Shown here: piece after piece, positions 9,891 to 21,180 of the stretch
Layout: every line of letters starts with the position of its first letter
Numbering within the stretch: the first letter of the stretch is position 1
Assembly: GCA_021234155.1 (NCBI GenBank)
Contig: JAJEKV010000002.1
Span: forward strand, 36,809,107 to 36,873,106
DNA: 64,000 nucleotides
DNA from: Isoetes taiwanensis
Lineage: Eukaryota; Streptophyta; Lycopodiopsida; Isoetales; Isoetaceae
Direction: 5' to 3'
Notes under the pieces: generated by a model
The model's database searches: none
Told to the model about the DNA's origin: nothing
Seen by the model: only the letters and a program-made list of their open reading frames with translations
Made by a program: the position numbers and the translations under genes

Positions 9891-12756
9891 GATGAACATT
9901 TTTTCTTATCTTGATTCTGCCTATGATCATTATGGACCATCCAAGGTAGCGCATAATGATTTTTTTTTCCTTTGTTCTTCGATTCTGTAACAGTTCGCTT
10001 TTCCCCTTTTTTTTTTTTAAAGTTGCAGCTATAGGATATACAATGGAAAAAAGAGCCGCCTTCTTCTATTGGAGTTTTAATTTCCGCTCCGATGAGCATC
10101 TGTTCATGGCATGGAATCGAATTTGCTGCAATATTATCATTACCTGCTTGGCTTTGGTCTCTTAGCTACTCCAGGATTTCGTCTGATTGGATAGACAATT
10201 CCATTTTCTATATTTGGTTTCACTTTATCCTCCATTCTCTTCACCGGTCAGATCACTATGCATCAGGTTCGAGAATCTGCATTGGATTTTCTATGAAGGG
10301 GCAAGGTATGCAAAAACATGAGAGAGAACTTCAAGCACGACTAGGTATGGCTTGTTTTTCTTATGATTTAATATGCAGTTTAAATAAAGGTAGAGATCTG
10401 CTTATTCTCTCTTCTACATGTTGACAGTACAGTGGCTGAATGCAGGGGACTATGGCAAGTATTCACACTGCTAGATGAGCCGAATTTCCATAAAAGCATG
10501 GGAAATGGACAAGTTTTTGCATTATTGACAACTTTGCATTATTGCAATTTTGAATATTTGGCTCAGGCCATAAAACAGGTAAGTGCATTGGTTTTTTCCC
10601 TCCTATTTTTTGCAGATTTGTGGATGTGAACTCATGTAGGACTCCTCCATGCAATATTACCAAATGCAGAAGTTCCAATATTGCAACAACAAAGCAGGTT
10701 GATATATTTGTGCTAGAGTCCCTTTTGAACTTCCGAAGTCCTATCTGGGCAGCTATGGCATGGGAGTCCCTGTCCATGTTCTAGGTGTGTCATTATTAAC
10801 TTATCATTTGATTCTAGACAGTTGTTTCTGTGTTTGATTGTGAACACAAGCGATTGCTTATCACGAATGTTTTGCATCAATTGGGAACAGGTTTGCACCT
10901 TCATATTAAGCTTTAGAATTGGAGGCAAAACCAAAATAATGAGTTAAAATAGAGGATATTGAAGTGGCACATTCCTGTTTTTTAGTCCTTCAAAATGCCG
11001 ATCATTTAATGTAGAAGAGGATGTTGCACAGTCTATTCATGATATCTAGGGAATCTTCTTGTAAAATGGCCTAAAGATAAACTATCAAAGACTCTACATT
11101 GAAGAATTTGTAGGGCACTATTCTAGACTCACATTTGTCATCTAATTTGTTCCAGCATTTGGGCAATCAAGCAACACCATTAATGGTATATCTGGGGCAG
11201 ATTAGCCAGCTACAGAAAGCATGATTCTTGCTTCTGGAAGCACCTGGATATTTGGGAGCACGTGCCTCGCATTTGGCCCTGAGATACCTGCTGCCTTTGA
11301 TAGGTTCATGATCATTTTTTCATAATTTTTTTATGGGCCTACATATATGACTCAATATGAAACTGGTGTGCAGGGATTGAGGTTGATGCAGCAAAGGAGG
11401 TTTGCCATTTACTGAGTTAGGTCCATTTTTGCATGGCATTTGCATTAACTTAGTTAGGTCCCGCAGGCAGCCTTTCATGTTCGAAAGACTAATCTGTAGC
11501 AAGTAGAGATTAGGTGTAAACTGCAAGAAACCTTATTATCCTTCAAAAATTGAGTTATCATTGTGTTGTACCTCTGCAAGAACAAATCTGAACTTTGCAA
11601 GAATAACAAATCTGAGATAACCTTTATTCTGTTTACATTTGGTTTCATAATAAACTGTCTAAATATCCATTTTTTCTTTTTTGCGGCAACCTATACATCA
11701 TTGCAGAAAGCATCCACCCTTTTGGACGTCATTTACCCAACTTCTGCGCTTCTGGTTTTTGCTAGACAGGAAGTTATGAGCCCACTTGCATATCAATGGA
11801 GCAATTCTTACAGAAATGCAAGCAGAAGCCAGCAAATAGAAGACATAAATCGTTATGCGAGCTAACTATTATACAACAGGGTAGCATTCTACTCCCAACG
11901 AATCTGTTCAATTATTTGTGGTTCTATTCTTGAATTTGGAACCATTGACCTGCTCCAACCATATGTTCCACTGTTTTATTCTATTGTTGTATATAGAATC
12001 CTAGGTTTTTTTTGTACTAATATGTTTTTAGTTTGCCCCATTCATGATCTAACTGTTTGGTAATCTAACATTTCATTTTCAAGATAAATGGAGCTTTATT
12101 TACGAGATAAGAACATTTTTACTCATTGCATATTTGCCAAATATACCAGATGAAGATAGGGATTCTTGAATATCTATGCTGATAAAGTTTCTCAACTAGG
12201 CATCCCAATTTCTCAATTTATTTTTAGGTAGACGAAGGCATGGATTTTTAATATTGTGTGAATGTCCATGCGAAGAAATAGATGTCCTCCATTATATTGA
12301 TGATTGCACATTATTACGACTATATGAAAATACATTGGGACCCCATAATAAAATGCCACTTCACAGTTATTGTTTTATTCCAAGTAATGATCTTTAGCTA
12401 CATTAATCCTTTACAATGTTACGTGTTGTACCTCCCTTCATACTCTAGACTTTTATGACCAATGTACAAGAAATGAACACTATGTCCACTTATATACACA
12501 ATGGAGGATGAATATTTTCCATCCAAAATTTGTTCTATTAAGAACTATAGGTGCTTAGGGCACTTCTAACATCTAGACTACATTTATTGGACCAATGTGC
12601 TTGCATAGGAAGCACCCTTTTCTCGCACAATGTTCTCTGCCCTAAATTTTAATGTCAATACACGTTTGGACTTAATTGTGCATACATGTCTAATAAACTT
12701 AAGAGGACGGTGTCTTTCTTATAAACTTATGAGGACATTGTCTTTATGATAAATAA
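9891..12756. other. AT-rich stretch with possible decayed exons, no assigned gene
   Basis: No ORF above 110 codons. Two segments read like exon remnants on the plus strand: about 11159-11305 (NQATPLMVYLGQISQLQKA, then LLLEAPGYLGARA) and 11700-11865 (LQKASTLLDVIYPTSALLVF). Pyrimidine tracts and CAG sites precede some of them. The second recalls the LDVIYP-type segment of GtaA-like glutaminases, but the match is too short to call. The segments could be pseudogene or captured fragments in a Helitron ending at 13829. No Helitron 5' end was found. Confidence 0.3.
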
Positions 12757-12930
12757 GATAAGATAAGATAAGAATTTTTAACGTCCACGAGAACCCAATC
12801 GGGTTATGGGACCAGAACAGAAAGACAGGGCATGGGCCCTAAGGGAACTTGGGGATTGTTCCCCCTAACAAGTCTCAAATATCAAGAACAAAACAAGCGG
12901 GCATAAGCTCAAGCAGAACTCGGCGGCTAT
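12757..12930 (-). mobile_element. LINE 3' end, reverse orientation, with (TTATC)n tail
   Basis: Read on the minus strand, the segment runs GGTCCCATAACCCGATTGGG, then CTCGTGGACGTTAAAAA, then repeated TTATC units (plus-strand GATAA repeats at 12757-12775). The same order of motifs occurs at 13915-14056 and at the end of LINE copy 1. It is therefore a very short 5'-truncated copy. No coding sequence remains. Confidence 0.6.
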
Positions 12931-12975
12931 GCCCCATATGAAATAACAATATAGCCAAGAAAACGAAAGGGTGAA

Positions 12976-13072
12976 ACCAAACCAAAACCAAAACCAAAAC
13001 CAAAACCAAAACCAAAACCAAAACCAAAACCAAAACCAAAACCAAAACCAAAACCAAAACCAAAACCAAAAC
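12976..13072. repeat. (CCAAAA)n hexanucleotide microsatellite
   Basis: About 16 head-to-tail copies of CCAAAA. On the minus strand the three frames give Phe-Trp, Leu-Val and Phe-Gly dipeptide runs, which are artefacts of the repeat. Confidence 0.95.
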
Positions 13073-13115
13073 GAAGGCAATAGAAAACATAAATCAAGTT
13101 GCCCCTCATTTATGG

Positions 13116-13430
13116 CATAATTACTAAGTTCTTATCAAAGCTTATGCTTAGGGCACCCATAAATTTTATGTTGGCATCTAAACGTTCAAAAAAAGGACCA
13201 TGAGACGTCACCAAAATTAACGATGTGAACTTCACAAATCCAGAAGAATTGAAAGTTGTTTGGATCAAGTTATGCATGCATATCTCATGAACTTTTGAGG
13301 ATGTTGTCTTTATAAAAAATGGCATAATTGCTAAGCTTAGGGCACCCATTTGGTTTATGCTCACATATAAACGCCCGAGGAAGGGACCATGAGATGTCGT
13401 CAATATTAATGAAGTGAACTATACATTTTA
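13116..13430. repeat. Diverged tandem duplication, about 200-bp period
   Basis: GGCATAATTACTAAG ... CTTAGGGCACCCAT ... GGACCATGAGACGTC at 13114-13247 is repeated in diverged form at 13320-13430 in the same order (GGCATAATTGCTAAG, CTTAGGGCACCCAT, GGACCATGAGATGTC). No gene was recognised. Confidence 0.65.
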
Positions 13431-13801
13431 ATATATACAATCTATAAGTTGTTTAGACTCAAAGCTGTTCAATTTTCAAAGCAAGCGTTTGATGTGTAAT
13501 TGAGGAGACCATGTTGAGTGAATTAATGGTAATTAAGAACAACCTTATATGCCTATTGAATTTCAAACAAATTTCACTCATGTGGTACAATCAAGAACTA
13601 TGAAGGTACTTATATCAAGTAGTAGTTATATGTACTTGATTATCTACTTCTAGATAGTAGCAGCAATTATAATAAAGCAAGAAATGATTCCATTTCAACT
13701 ACCACTTCAACTATGATATTTGATTAAATGTAAAAGCAGCATTTGTCCACCTAGATGTTCTCACTTCATTTATTAAATTTTGAACTTATTCTTGACGAAA
13801 A

Positions 13802-13829
13802 GCCCAGCAACGCTGGGCATTTTTTCTAG
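13802..13829 (+). mobile_element. Helitron 3' terminus (hairpin plus CTAG)
   Basis: GCCCAGC-AAC-GCTGGGC forms a 7-bp stem with a 3-base loop. It is followed after seven bases by CTAG at 13826-13829 and then a T. A GC-rich hairpin shortly before CTRR, inserted before T, is the hallmark of a Helitron 3' end. The start of the element was not located, so its length and cargo are unknown. It would extend leftwards from here. Confidence 0.7.
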
Positions 13830-13914
13830 TTATACATACTTGAGGTTCTAGATAAACGTCAGCAATTACTGAGCCCTCAGTAGTTATTATCTCCGCTTGT
13901 CTAGTATCATCATT

Positions 13915-14056
13915 ACTGCAAAGGTTTTTCCCTTGAAAAACTTTCGAGGCAGGGGTTTTTTAATCCTAGTAATAATGATTGTACTAGCCCATTGTATGGG
14001 TCCCATGACCTATTGGTCTCCGTGGACGTTAAAAAAACTATTCTATTCTATTCTAT
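13915..14056 (+). mobile_element. LINE 3' end with (CTATT)n tail
   Basis: The stretch contains GGGGTTTTTTAATC, GGGTCCCATGACCTATTGG and CTCCGTGGACGTTAAAAAA, then CTATT repeats at about 14036-14056. The motifs match the 3' end of LINE copy 1 and the reversed end at 12.76 kb. It is a severely 5'-truncated copy. Confidence 0.65.
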
Positions 14057-14139
14057 TATATAAGACATGCACTCCATTTACCATCCTTAAATGGCGACAT
14101 GGTGCTATTTGACTTGAAGAGCATGAGATACCATGGACC

Positions 14140-16200
14140 CATTTTGAGCGCCTTTAATAAAAGACCCAAATGGTGGATAAAAATTTGGCTGAACCCAACC
14201 AAATGGCATACACCTACCTGCTCCCTTCGACACGGTAATGGGATGGGTGTACATGTCGTGGACATCAAAGATCAAATATGTACAACATCTATTTTGACAA
14301 CAGTAGACTTAATTGATATTAGTCAAATTTAGGCAACGGTTAGGCGGTGCATTAGAGGAAAAATGAGATCACATTTTGTCCCATTAAGGGATGCTTAAAA
14401 TGCCATGTCAGCTTTTTAAACTGTCCAATAAGAGAAGAGCTCCAGTATATCTCATTCCAGTATTATGTGGCAGCCTGTAATTAATGCAGTTGCAACTAAC
14501 TTCTGTAGTATCATTTTTTCATTATAACTTTTGATCCAGATTTCCAATTCAAAAACTTTTTGTAGCAATGGGTTCGTCTTCACAAGATCTATCTAATGAT
14601 AACCCATTCATACATCTTTTACGATATAAATATATAAGAAATAAGCAAAAAATCATATTTTTTTAAGGTTAACGCATATGACCATATTGAAATACATCAT
14701 AACCATATATCACTGGAAAGATATTTTCATTCCGCATCTAATGCAACAAACGCCGCAACATTTTGACAAGTGGATCAAAAGTTATGGGGGAAAACAACAA
14801 CAATGAAGTTGTTGGTGCTGCATTAATTGCAGTTAATAGAGGGTAGCCATTCCAATGGAGGATTCTTATGGGGATGAAATGAGATCTCAAATTTCCTCTA
14901 ATGATTTGACTCCAAATAACCTCTACCAATAACTTGCTATTGTTGGGGAGGAGCAGGTGTGTATTAATAGGGGGTCACTGAAGAATCATGGCCAAGGAGG
15001 AATTGAAGATATCTTTTTTTTTTTCAATTAAAAAGCTTTGCTTAAAAGTTCTTGATTTGAGGTATTGCATATACTTTTTTTGAAAAACATTGGGTACATA
15101 TAGCCCATGGTATCTCCACGTGAAATGGGTCTATCCTTAAATAGTATGAATCATTCAAATAACCCAATGTGGATCAAGATTGGTTGATTAAAAATGAACC
15201 CAACTTGTTTTACACACTTTATTCAATGGTTGAGATTGGCTAGTATTGGGAAAATTGATCCATAAACCCAGTTTTGTTTTGAAATGTTTAAACACAAAGT
15301 TGGTGTACACGAACGTGAAGGACGTTATTCCTTGACGAAACCCTATATCTATCTAGGGCAAGAATGTGCTTATGCATTGTCATGTGTAGGACAAAAGGAA
15401 TGAGGGGGTTTTATGAAAAGGCAAGTGCCATTCATTCAATATCACAAAACTTTGTAGTCTAACCAATGGATTTCTTAAAATACATTGGGAGTTAAAATCC
15501 ATGAATGTTGTTCACTCCTTATTGTTTGGATCATTGGACCCCAGCATATTCCTAGAAATATGCCAGATCTAGGGTCAAGAAATATACACCACAGACCCAC
15601 ATATTTAAAAGTAATCCCCATACGACAAGTAATATGTATAAAAATACGTGTTAAAAAAAGGGAATACGTGGCCCTTGGAACACTGCATAAAATTTGCATC
15701 GGAAAAAAAAAATCCAAAGCAGAGCTTTTCGACGGCTCCCAAAAGGAATTTGTGCAAGCAGCCGCACGGGCTTCTCCATGCAGAAAACCTGAACCATAGC
15801 ATTTCAACTGCTCAAAGGTAAAGCTTGCTTTTTGGTAATTCAAAGCAAGCAAGGGATTGTGCAAACAGGCTGGATTATGCTTATACAACCTGTCCTAACA
15901 AATTTTACAGCCTTAACAAATTCCACGGCCGAGCCTGCATGATCAATTCAGTACTGCCCTCATACTTCTAAGCAGCCATCAGTTTATCGTCTTCCACAAC
16001 TTTGCGATTATACCGAGGGCCATTTGTTCCAGGCTTCAAATAGGAAAGCCACATGCAAATTCAATTCTAAATGGAAACCATTAAACACAAGAAAGGAAAA
16101 ACACCGTACCATAACCTTACTCCTGAGATAATTTGGCGACCTTATAATCAGGGCTCGAATTTAGTGGCCCACCCAACTGGGAAAATTGCTGCCTTCCATT
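14140..16200. repeat. Dispersed repeat X, copy X1
   Basis: From about 14215 onward the sequence has a direct-orientation partner at 22515-22790 plus 26014-27650 (X2). X1 holds the uninterrupted version of the Helitron insertion site (15146/15147) and of the insertion at 26868. The shared end is at about 16196 (CATTTTATC). X1 carries an inverted-repeat insertion at 14350-14903 that X2 lacks. No gene is recognised. The minus-strand ORF at 15888-15475 has no family features and is not conserved as an open frame in X2. Confidence 0.65.
14350..14903. mobile_element. Fold-back MITE-like element, 554 bp
   Basis: The left end CATTAGAGGAAAAATGAGAT pairs with the right end (CATTAGAGGAAATTTGAGAT on the other strand). 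A second inverted pair lies inside: TTAATGCAGTTGCAACTAAC near 14480 against GTTGTTGGTGCTGCATTAAT near 14810. The X2 copy lacks the whole segment, running GGTGGTG directly into ATTTGAC. This fits insertion into X1 or clean loss from X2. The junction shows at most a 2-bp duplication. It is non-coding. Confidence 0.7.
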
Positions 16201-16472
16201 TTATCGGCTAGTAGAGGATGGCGACTAGTTTGAGATCGATGCATGAAATTAGAAAATGGTTAAAAAAGTCAAGTTTTGCCCAAATATAAAGAAAATGTGC
16301 TTGAAAGTGACCAACATGGAAGCTTGAGACATATTGTCAAAGATCAAGAGACAAATGACCATAAGCATGTCCACCATGACCGTGGGCCAATGCACCCATC
16401 AAGCTGCTTTCTAAGCGACCCCCCCCCTCAAAAATTGACTTTGTAAGATGATGATTTAATCCATCTTGTCAT

Positions 16473-16719
16473 CCCGGGGGATGCACCTATTGTATAGGGG
16501 GTATGCCACCTGCGTGCAAGGGATCGGCAGAAACCCCCTTGTATATGTGTTTGAATTTTTACAGAAACCCCCTTTTCAGCCACATACAGTGCCAAAATCG
16601 CCCTAAAAACCCCAAAAAGCTACTCCTAGGTACGAATATATGTACGGTTTAAGGGGAAAACAAACCCTTTCGGGTCACTCACATGATTTGTACGGCCAAA
16701 ACTATGTGAACCCCCCGTG
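16473..16719. mobile_element. hAT-like MITE, 247 bp, with 8-bp target duplication
   Basis: Copy A reads CATCTTGTCATGTATTAT without interruption. Copy B has CTTGTCAT on both sides of the insertion (16465-16472 and 16720-16727), an 8-bp target duplication as made by hAT transposases. The ends are CCCGGGGGATGCACCTA and, on the other strand, CACGGGGGGTTCACATA, imperfect terminal inverted repeats. It has no ORF. Confidence 0.8.
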
Positions 16720-17011
16720 CTTGTCATGTATTATGCAAACATGACTTTTTGGTGAACGATGAGATAATGCATGCCAATGCCAATATTGACTTCTAGAGGA
16801 ACATTGTTCAATGCATGTGCCTGCCTTTGAATTGAAAAATTGCAACTCTCCCTTGTATCCTTCATTTTTTCCAAAGTTTGCTTAATGACTACAGATATTA
16901 CATTTAGAGAATGCTATAATTTTTTAGTATAGTAACATTTGAAATCTTCCTTTTCTAAATAATATAAAAAGAAGGCAAATAGAAGCAAATAGCACAGTCC
17001 ACATAGAAGCA

Positions 17012-18536
17012 TGGTCTAGATATTGACATGAATGAAGCATGGGATGAAATTATCTTAAATTTACAAAGGCAACTGATTTGATGGAGAGGTTCAAAGTTAT
17101 CCTTGGCAGGTAGAATTCAAGTAGCTAAGTCAGTATTGAACAATACGCATATTTATTTGGTTTCGGTTCTATTGGCTCCAGCTTCTATGTTTGCAGCGAT
17201 AAAAAAGATTGTAAGAGATTTTGTATGGTGTACCGATCAAGGAGGCACCGTGGAAGAAATGTTATGTTGTTTAAACAACAAGGAGGACTTGGTATGTTGG
17301 ATCTTTCTTTACAGGGTAAGGTCTTAGCTTCTAAGCTATTGTTCAGTTTGTTGAAAGATGATTGTGCATCACCAGGTATTACTTAAACAATCAATAAAGA
17401 AGTGTATGATTTTTCATAAGCGAGGTGTGAGAATTGAGCTCCCTTGGGCATTGTTATATCCATTGAAAGCGTATTCACATGCCTCTCCAGTACTAAAAGG
17501 CTTGCTTCGGGCCTGGAAGATAGTCCAGCAGGTGATTACATTTGATTGGGAAGCTTGTCTCCAGGCATCTTCCTCCTTTCTGTGGTTGCCTTTGTATACT
17601 CATGGAAAACTACACCCAGTTGTAGAATTTATGCATGTGCATTCCCAAGTGAGGTGGAGGAGAGCAGGTATTATTTCTATTGAACAGTGGTATTTTGGTA
17701 TTGACATTGCTCCTTGGCAATGGTTTCAGGAGACATATGGGTTGTTGGATAAAGATATCACTATATGGGCTTATGTAGCAAGTGCTCTTCCTCTAATTAA
17801 GAAGGTGAGTAACAAGAGATGCTGGAACTTTGTTCAAGGTATTAAAGAAGGCAAGAAGCTAGTAAGTTCATGCTACAGATTGCTTACCTCCTCAAGTATT
17901 TTATCACCTTCTCGAAAATGGCACCTACAGACTTTGCCTTCTCAATGGCAATCCATCTGGAACCTTGTTTGGTCTAAATATAATCCTCCAAAGGTAAATG
18001 TTCTACTTTGGCAGGTGATTCATCGCTCTTTGAGAGTTAATCAGATGGTTCATCGCTTTAAGCCGGGAGTACGCCCACTTTGCCCAATGTGTGAGCGGTG
18101 CATTGAAACATTGGAGCACTGTTTATATTTCTGTGCAGAGCTGAGTAGTCTTAGGTCCTGGCTGCATTCTCTTTTTGGAGTATCTTTGGATAGTCAGCAC
18201 TTTCTTTTGGGTATTTATCCAACAGTGGACTGCTTCTAAAAGGATTGCATTTCACATGGCAAAGTCTTGGCTAATATGGAGTGTATGGAAGCGAAGGCGA
18301 AGAAAGGTCTTTTATGATAAGCGTATATTCTCAGGTGGTGCTTCAAGAAATTCGTAAGAAGTTGTATAATTGCTTTCAGATCTCCAATTGGCCTGATCGT
18401 ATTAAAATTCCAATAAGGAGTGATCATCTAAAAGTGATTGATGCTTCAGGGACATTTCTTACTTCTGGAAGTACTTTGTAATATTTTGAGTGTCTAATAT
18501 GAAGTAAAACACGTTCTTCAAAAAAAAAAAAAAAAA
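17012..18536 (+). mobile_element. 5'-truncated L1-type LINE with polyA tail
   Basis: The insertion interrupts the hairpin region of copy B. Copy A reads ACATCGAAGCAAAAATTCTT, whereas copy B has ACATAGAAGCA, then about 1.5 kb, an A-run (18520-18536), then TCTTATTTGC. The cargo is the C-terminal part of a LINE ORF2. A target duplication cannot be separated from the A-run and the A-rich target. Confidence 0.8.
17103..18480 (+). pseudogene. LINE ORF2 C-terminal remnant with zf-RVT-like domain
   Basis: The start reads AGRIQVAKSVLNNTHIYLVS, matching the 'LAGR.QL.KSVL.S...Y' segment behind the RT of plant L1 elements. A frameshift follows, after which QQGGLGMLDLSLQGKVLASK continues in another frame near 17276. 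A 293-codon frame (17358-18239) then includes WNLVWSKYNPPKVNVLLWQV and CPMCERCIETLEHCLYFCAE, a Cys/His-rich zinc-binding region typical of the C-terminus of plant LINE RT proteins. A stop at 18237 and a further frame change end the reading before the A-tail. It is not functional. Confidence 0.8.
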
Positions 18537-18538
18537 TC

Positions 18539-18955
18539 TTATTTGCTTCTATGTGGACTGCTCTTCGCATTCTCAAGAATGAAGGTATCAAGCACACATT
18601 CTGTAGCTAGTGTAACATATCGGGGCTTCTTAGAGCATGTACTACCAAGCTCTGTTCCTTTTCCACCTAACTCGACCCTCTTTTTCCAAGTATAAAATGT
18701 AGACTGAGGAACTCCTAAAGCCATGCACCATGCAAATTGACAGCATTCCACTCCAAAGACTACTATTTTCCCCTCTGAGTGCCCTGTATAAGTTACACTC
18801 AACACGTCAAAAACGAGTATAATCGTTTCACTTCTTAATTGAGAATAAAATTCTTTTCTTAAAGCAAATATCTGTTCTCCAATTAGTTTCTTAGTACAAT
18901 CTTTATGTTGATTTGAGAGCATTCTTGATTGCCTTGGAACTGCACATCCTCTCCT
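18539..18955 (-). pseudogene. Transposase-like HTH region, copy B
   Basis: The minus-strand frame includes ECCQFAWCMALGVPQSTFYT, a Lys/Arg-rich turn, then KKPRYVTLATECVLDTFIL and SSPHRSK. The arrangement (small helical region, Gly-rich turn, KPR-T-A helix, P-H-[KR]-S end) recalls the N-terminal DNA-binding part of DDE transposase genes seen in streptophyte genomes. That is family-level recognition only. The frame runs on into the palindrome element at 18956, so the first 16 codons of the open frame are foreign. Its other half resumes at 21185 on the far side of that insertion. Confidence 0.45.
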
Positions 18956-21180
18956 AACAAAGTTTAAAATGAAACGCACTAATTTGCTCAAAACGCACTT
19001 CAAAAGGAATCTTTGAAAGATTCCCTAAAATCCCCCCAAAAAGGTCCCTTTTCATGGTATATTTGTGACAAGTGTGACAATTTGAAAATTTTAGGCATCA
19101 TTTTTTAGGGGGGTGTGAACTTAGCTTCCATTCAAAATTGTTTGACATCCCTTTTTGGCCCCCCTAGTTTGGTTTGAGAAATAGTAATATTTTCAAAAAC
19201 TAAACAAAATAGACATTGAAAAAAACAGCAAGCACACTAAAGTGCCAAAAAGGTATTTTATTCAAAGTTTTCAAAATCAGTACAAAACTATGAACAAAAC
19301 TGTCAAAAATGCAACACATTTTGACATTGCCTCATTGAAGCAAACATTTTCACATGAAAGTATGCCTCATTGAACAAACTTACACTTTGAAGCGCAAGTT
19401 GGAGTCGAAGACGCCATCTTCGCCTTATATACTTGCTCTTATTTGCTCATCCGTCTTTTGCTATAGACTTATGTATACCACGATGACAATGCGTGGACAT
19501 AACGCCTTCAAAATAAATTTCTGGGTGGTATAAATTTATACCACAATAGGTAGTCTTTGTCGGATATAACATGCCGAGAGTTCGCATGGTATAAATTTAT
19601 CTACCGCAAATGGACTCGAAGCGGTATAAATTTATACCGCAAAGAGGACTCGGCGATATAAATTTATACCGCCCTTCGGCGGTATAAATTTATACCATGC
19701 GAGAGCTCTCGATTCATCTGCGAGAGCTCCCACGGTATAAATTTATACCATGAGAGCTCCCTCATTATAAAAGAGAGTTCTCTCTGTATAAATTTATACC
19801 AAGACAACTCTCTCGGTATAAATTTATACCGCATTCTTCTTCGCATAAATCAATTTATACACATATATGTGTATATATATAATAATATATATACATACTT
19901 ACATATATATATCCGAAGAAAAGAGAACTCTTGCGGTATAAATCTATACGGAGAAACGGTATAAATTTATACCGAATTGCATATATATATAAAACGTTTA
20001 TATATATGTATATATATATATATATGCAGTCCAGAGGTAAAGTATATATCGTGTAAAATCTTTTGGGGTCTTTCTTACTCGCCAAAGGGTTTGGCAACTG
20101 AAAACTACTAAAGTAACACACATAAGGGATAATTTTACACACTTTTCTTAGTTTTTTAGTCTAAAAAGTTCTAAAATGGTTCTAAAATTTCTGAGCTTGT
20201 AATGCAATGTTAGAGCATAAAGTAGTCGAATCATGTTGTTATTTCTACTTTTTTTTCTCTACATACATGCGAACTTCACTTTAGGCAGCTAAAAAATTGC
20301 TACTAAAGGCAAAGAACTCCAAAATATTATGGTGACACAGGGGTTTGACTAGAAGGAAACCACGTGTTTTATCCAAAGGGGAGCGAGGAGTAGCAACCCA
20401 TCAGAAGTTTACCTATTTATTTACAAAATATTTAGGAAAGGGTAAGGCAGACGAATACTTCACTGCCAGAGAAATGTGCACGGTGCCCACTGCTACAGAT
20501 GACGTAATTGTGATGAATATGCTCAACATTGCTAAGGAGATTGACTATCTCCTGAGCATCATAATGTTGTAGATTGGTATGTGCGTTCAAAAATACATCT
20601 CCGAGAATAAAAAAGGAGGGCATGTAATCACATGGCTTCATTACTTCAACTTTTGTATCCTCGGTATAAATTTATACTGCATCATCAACTAAAACTCCAG
20701 CTTAACTATAAAATATCGTGGATGTATTGGTAATTGTAATACTATGTGATGCAAAAACAATGGTTTGTCATTCAAGAAGTTTGTTCAACTGCCTCCCAAT
20801 GTGTTTTAAGGTCCATTAGGATGTTCAGCCAAAATGGTTGTGAAATAACAAATTTCCTGTCTTCTAAAACAACTAATATAAAAATTTTCAGGGACAAGGT
20901 ACAAAAGCATCTAATTTCTTCATACGAATTTGCCCCATAGTAAATCTTTGAATTTCATTGTAGTTCTTTCCCCCTCTATAATGGGATTTTTTGTGTGTGT
21001 GTGTTTTTCCTTAATACTAAGTCTTCTTAAAATGTCTGTTTTCACGAGCAGTTTTATAAATCTTTGGACTAAAGGTAATAAAAAGGCCCTTTTTAGAGGG
21101 ATTTCAGAATTTTATAAATTTTCAGAAGGAATCTTTCAAACGCACTTCTTAAATAAGTGCGTTTCATTTTAAACCTTGTT
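18956..21180. mobile_element. Palindrome-array DNA element, copy 1 (2225 bp)
   Basis: The left end AACAAAGTTTAAAATGAAAC and the inverted right end (AACAAGGTTTAAAATGAAAC) form a terminal repeat continuing imperfectly through ACGCACTT and GAAAGATTCC for about 80 bp. The flanks repeat TCCT (18952-18955 and 21181-21184), and copy A at about 5640 shows the empty site CTCTCCTCCTTGC. A nearly identical element with its own duplication lies at 59288-61463. No transposase is present. The longest plus frame (20345-20572, 75 codons, MTRRKPRVLSKGERG) is broken in the second copy by indels. The interior holds about 11 copies of a 16-bp palindrome, TA microsatellites and AT-rich sequence. Confidence 0.85.
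19527..19976. repeat. Array of the palindrome GGTATAAATTTATACC
   Basis: Ten sites lie here and an eleventh sits alone at about 20662. Six match GGTATAAATTTATACC exactly and the rest differ at one to three positions. Neighbouring sites are separated by about 15-100 bases, often containing GAGAGCTC or CGAGAGCTC, itself a palindrome. Each site contains TATAAA on both strands. The second element carries a matching array at 59860-60260 in which some sites degenerate here are perfect. Confidence 0.9.

Noticed and set aside
11700-11865. GtaA-like glutaminase exon
   Set aside because: Only one short segment (LLDVIYPTSALL) fits. The neighbouring segments did not support the family.
12865-13109. ORFs with Phe-Trp, Leu-Val and Phe-Gly runs
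   Set aside because: They are translations of the (CCAAAA)n microsatellite in three frames.
19527-19976. Regularly spaced palindromes resembling a CRISPR array
   Set aside because: Spacing is uneven, spacers are partly alike, there are no cas genes, and the surroundings are plant nuclear repeats inside a transposon with clear ends.
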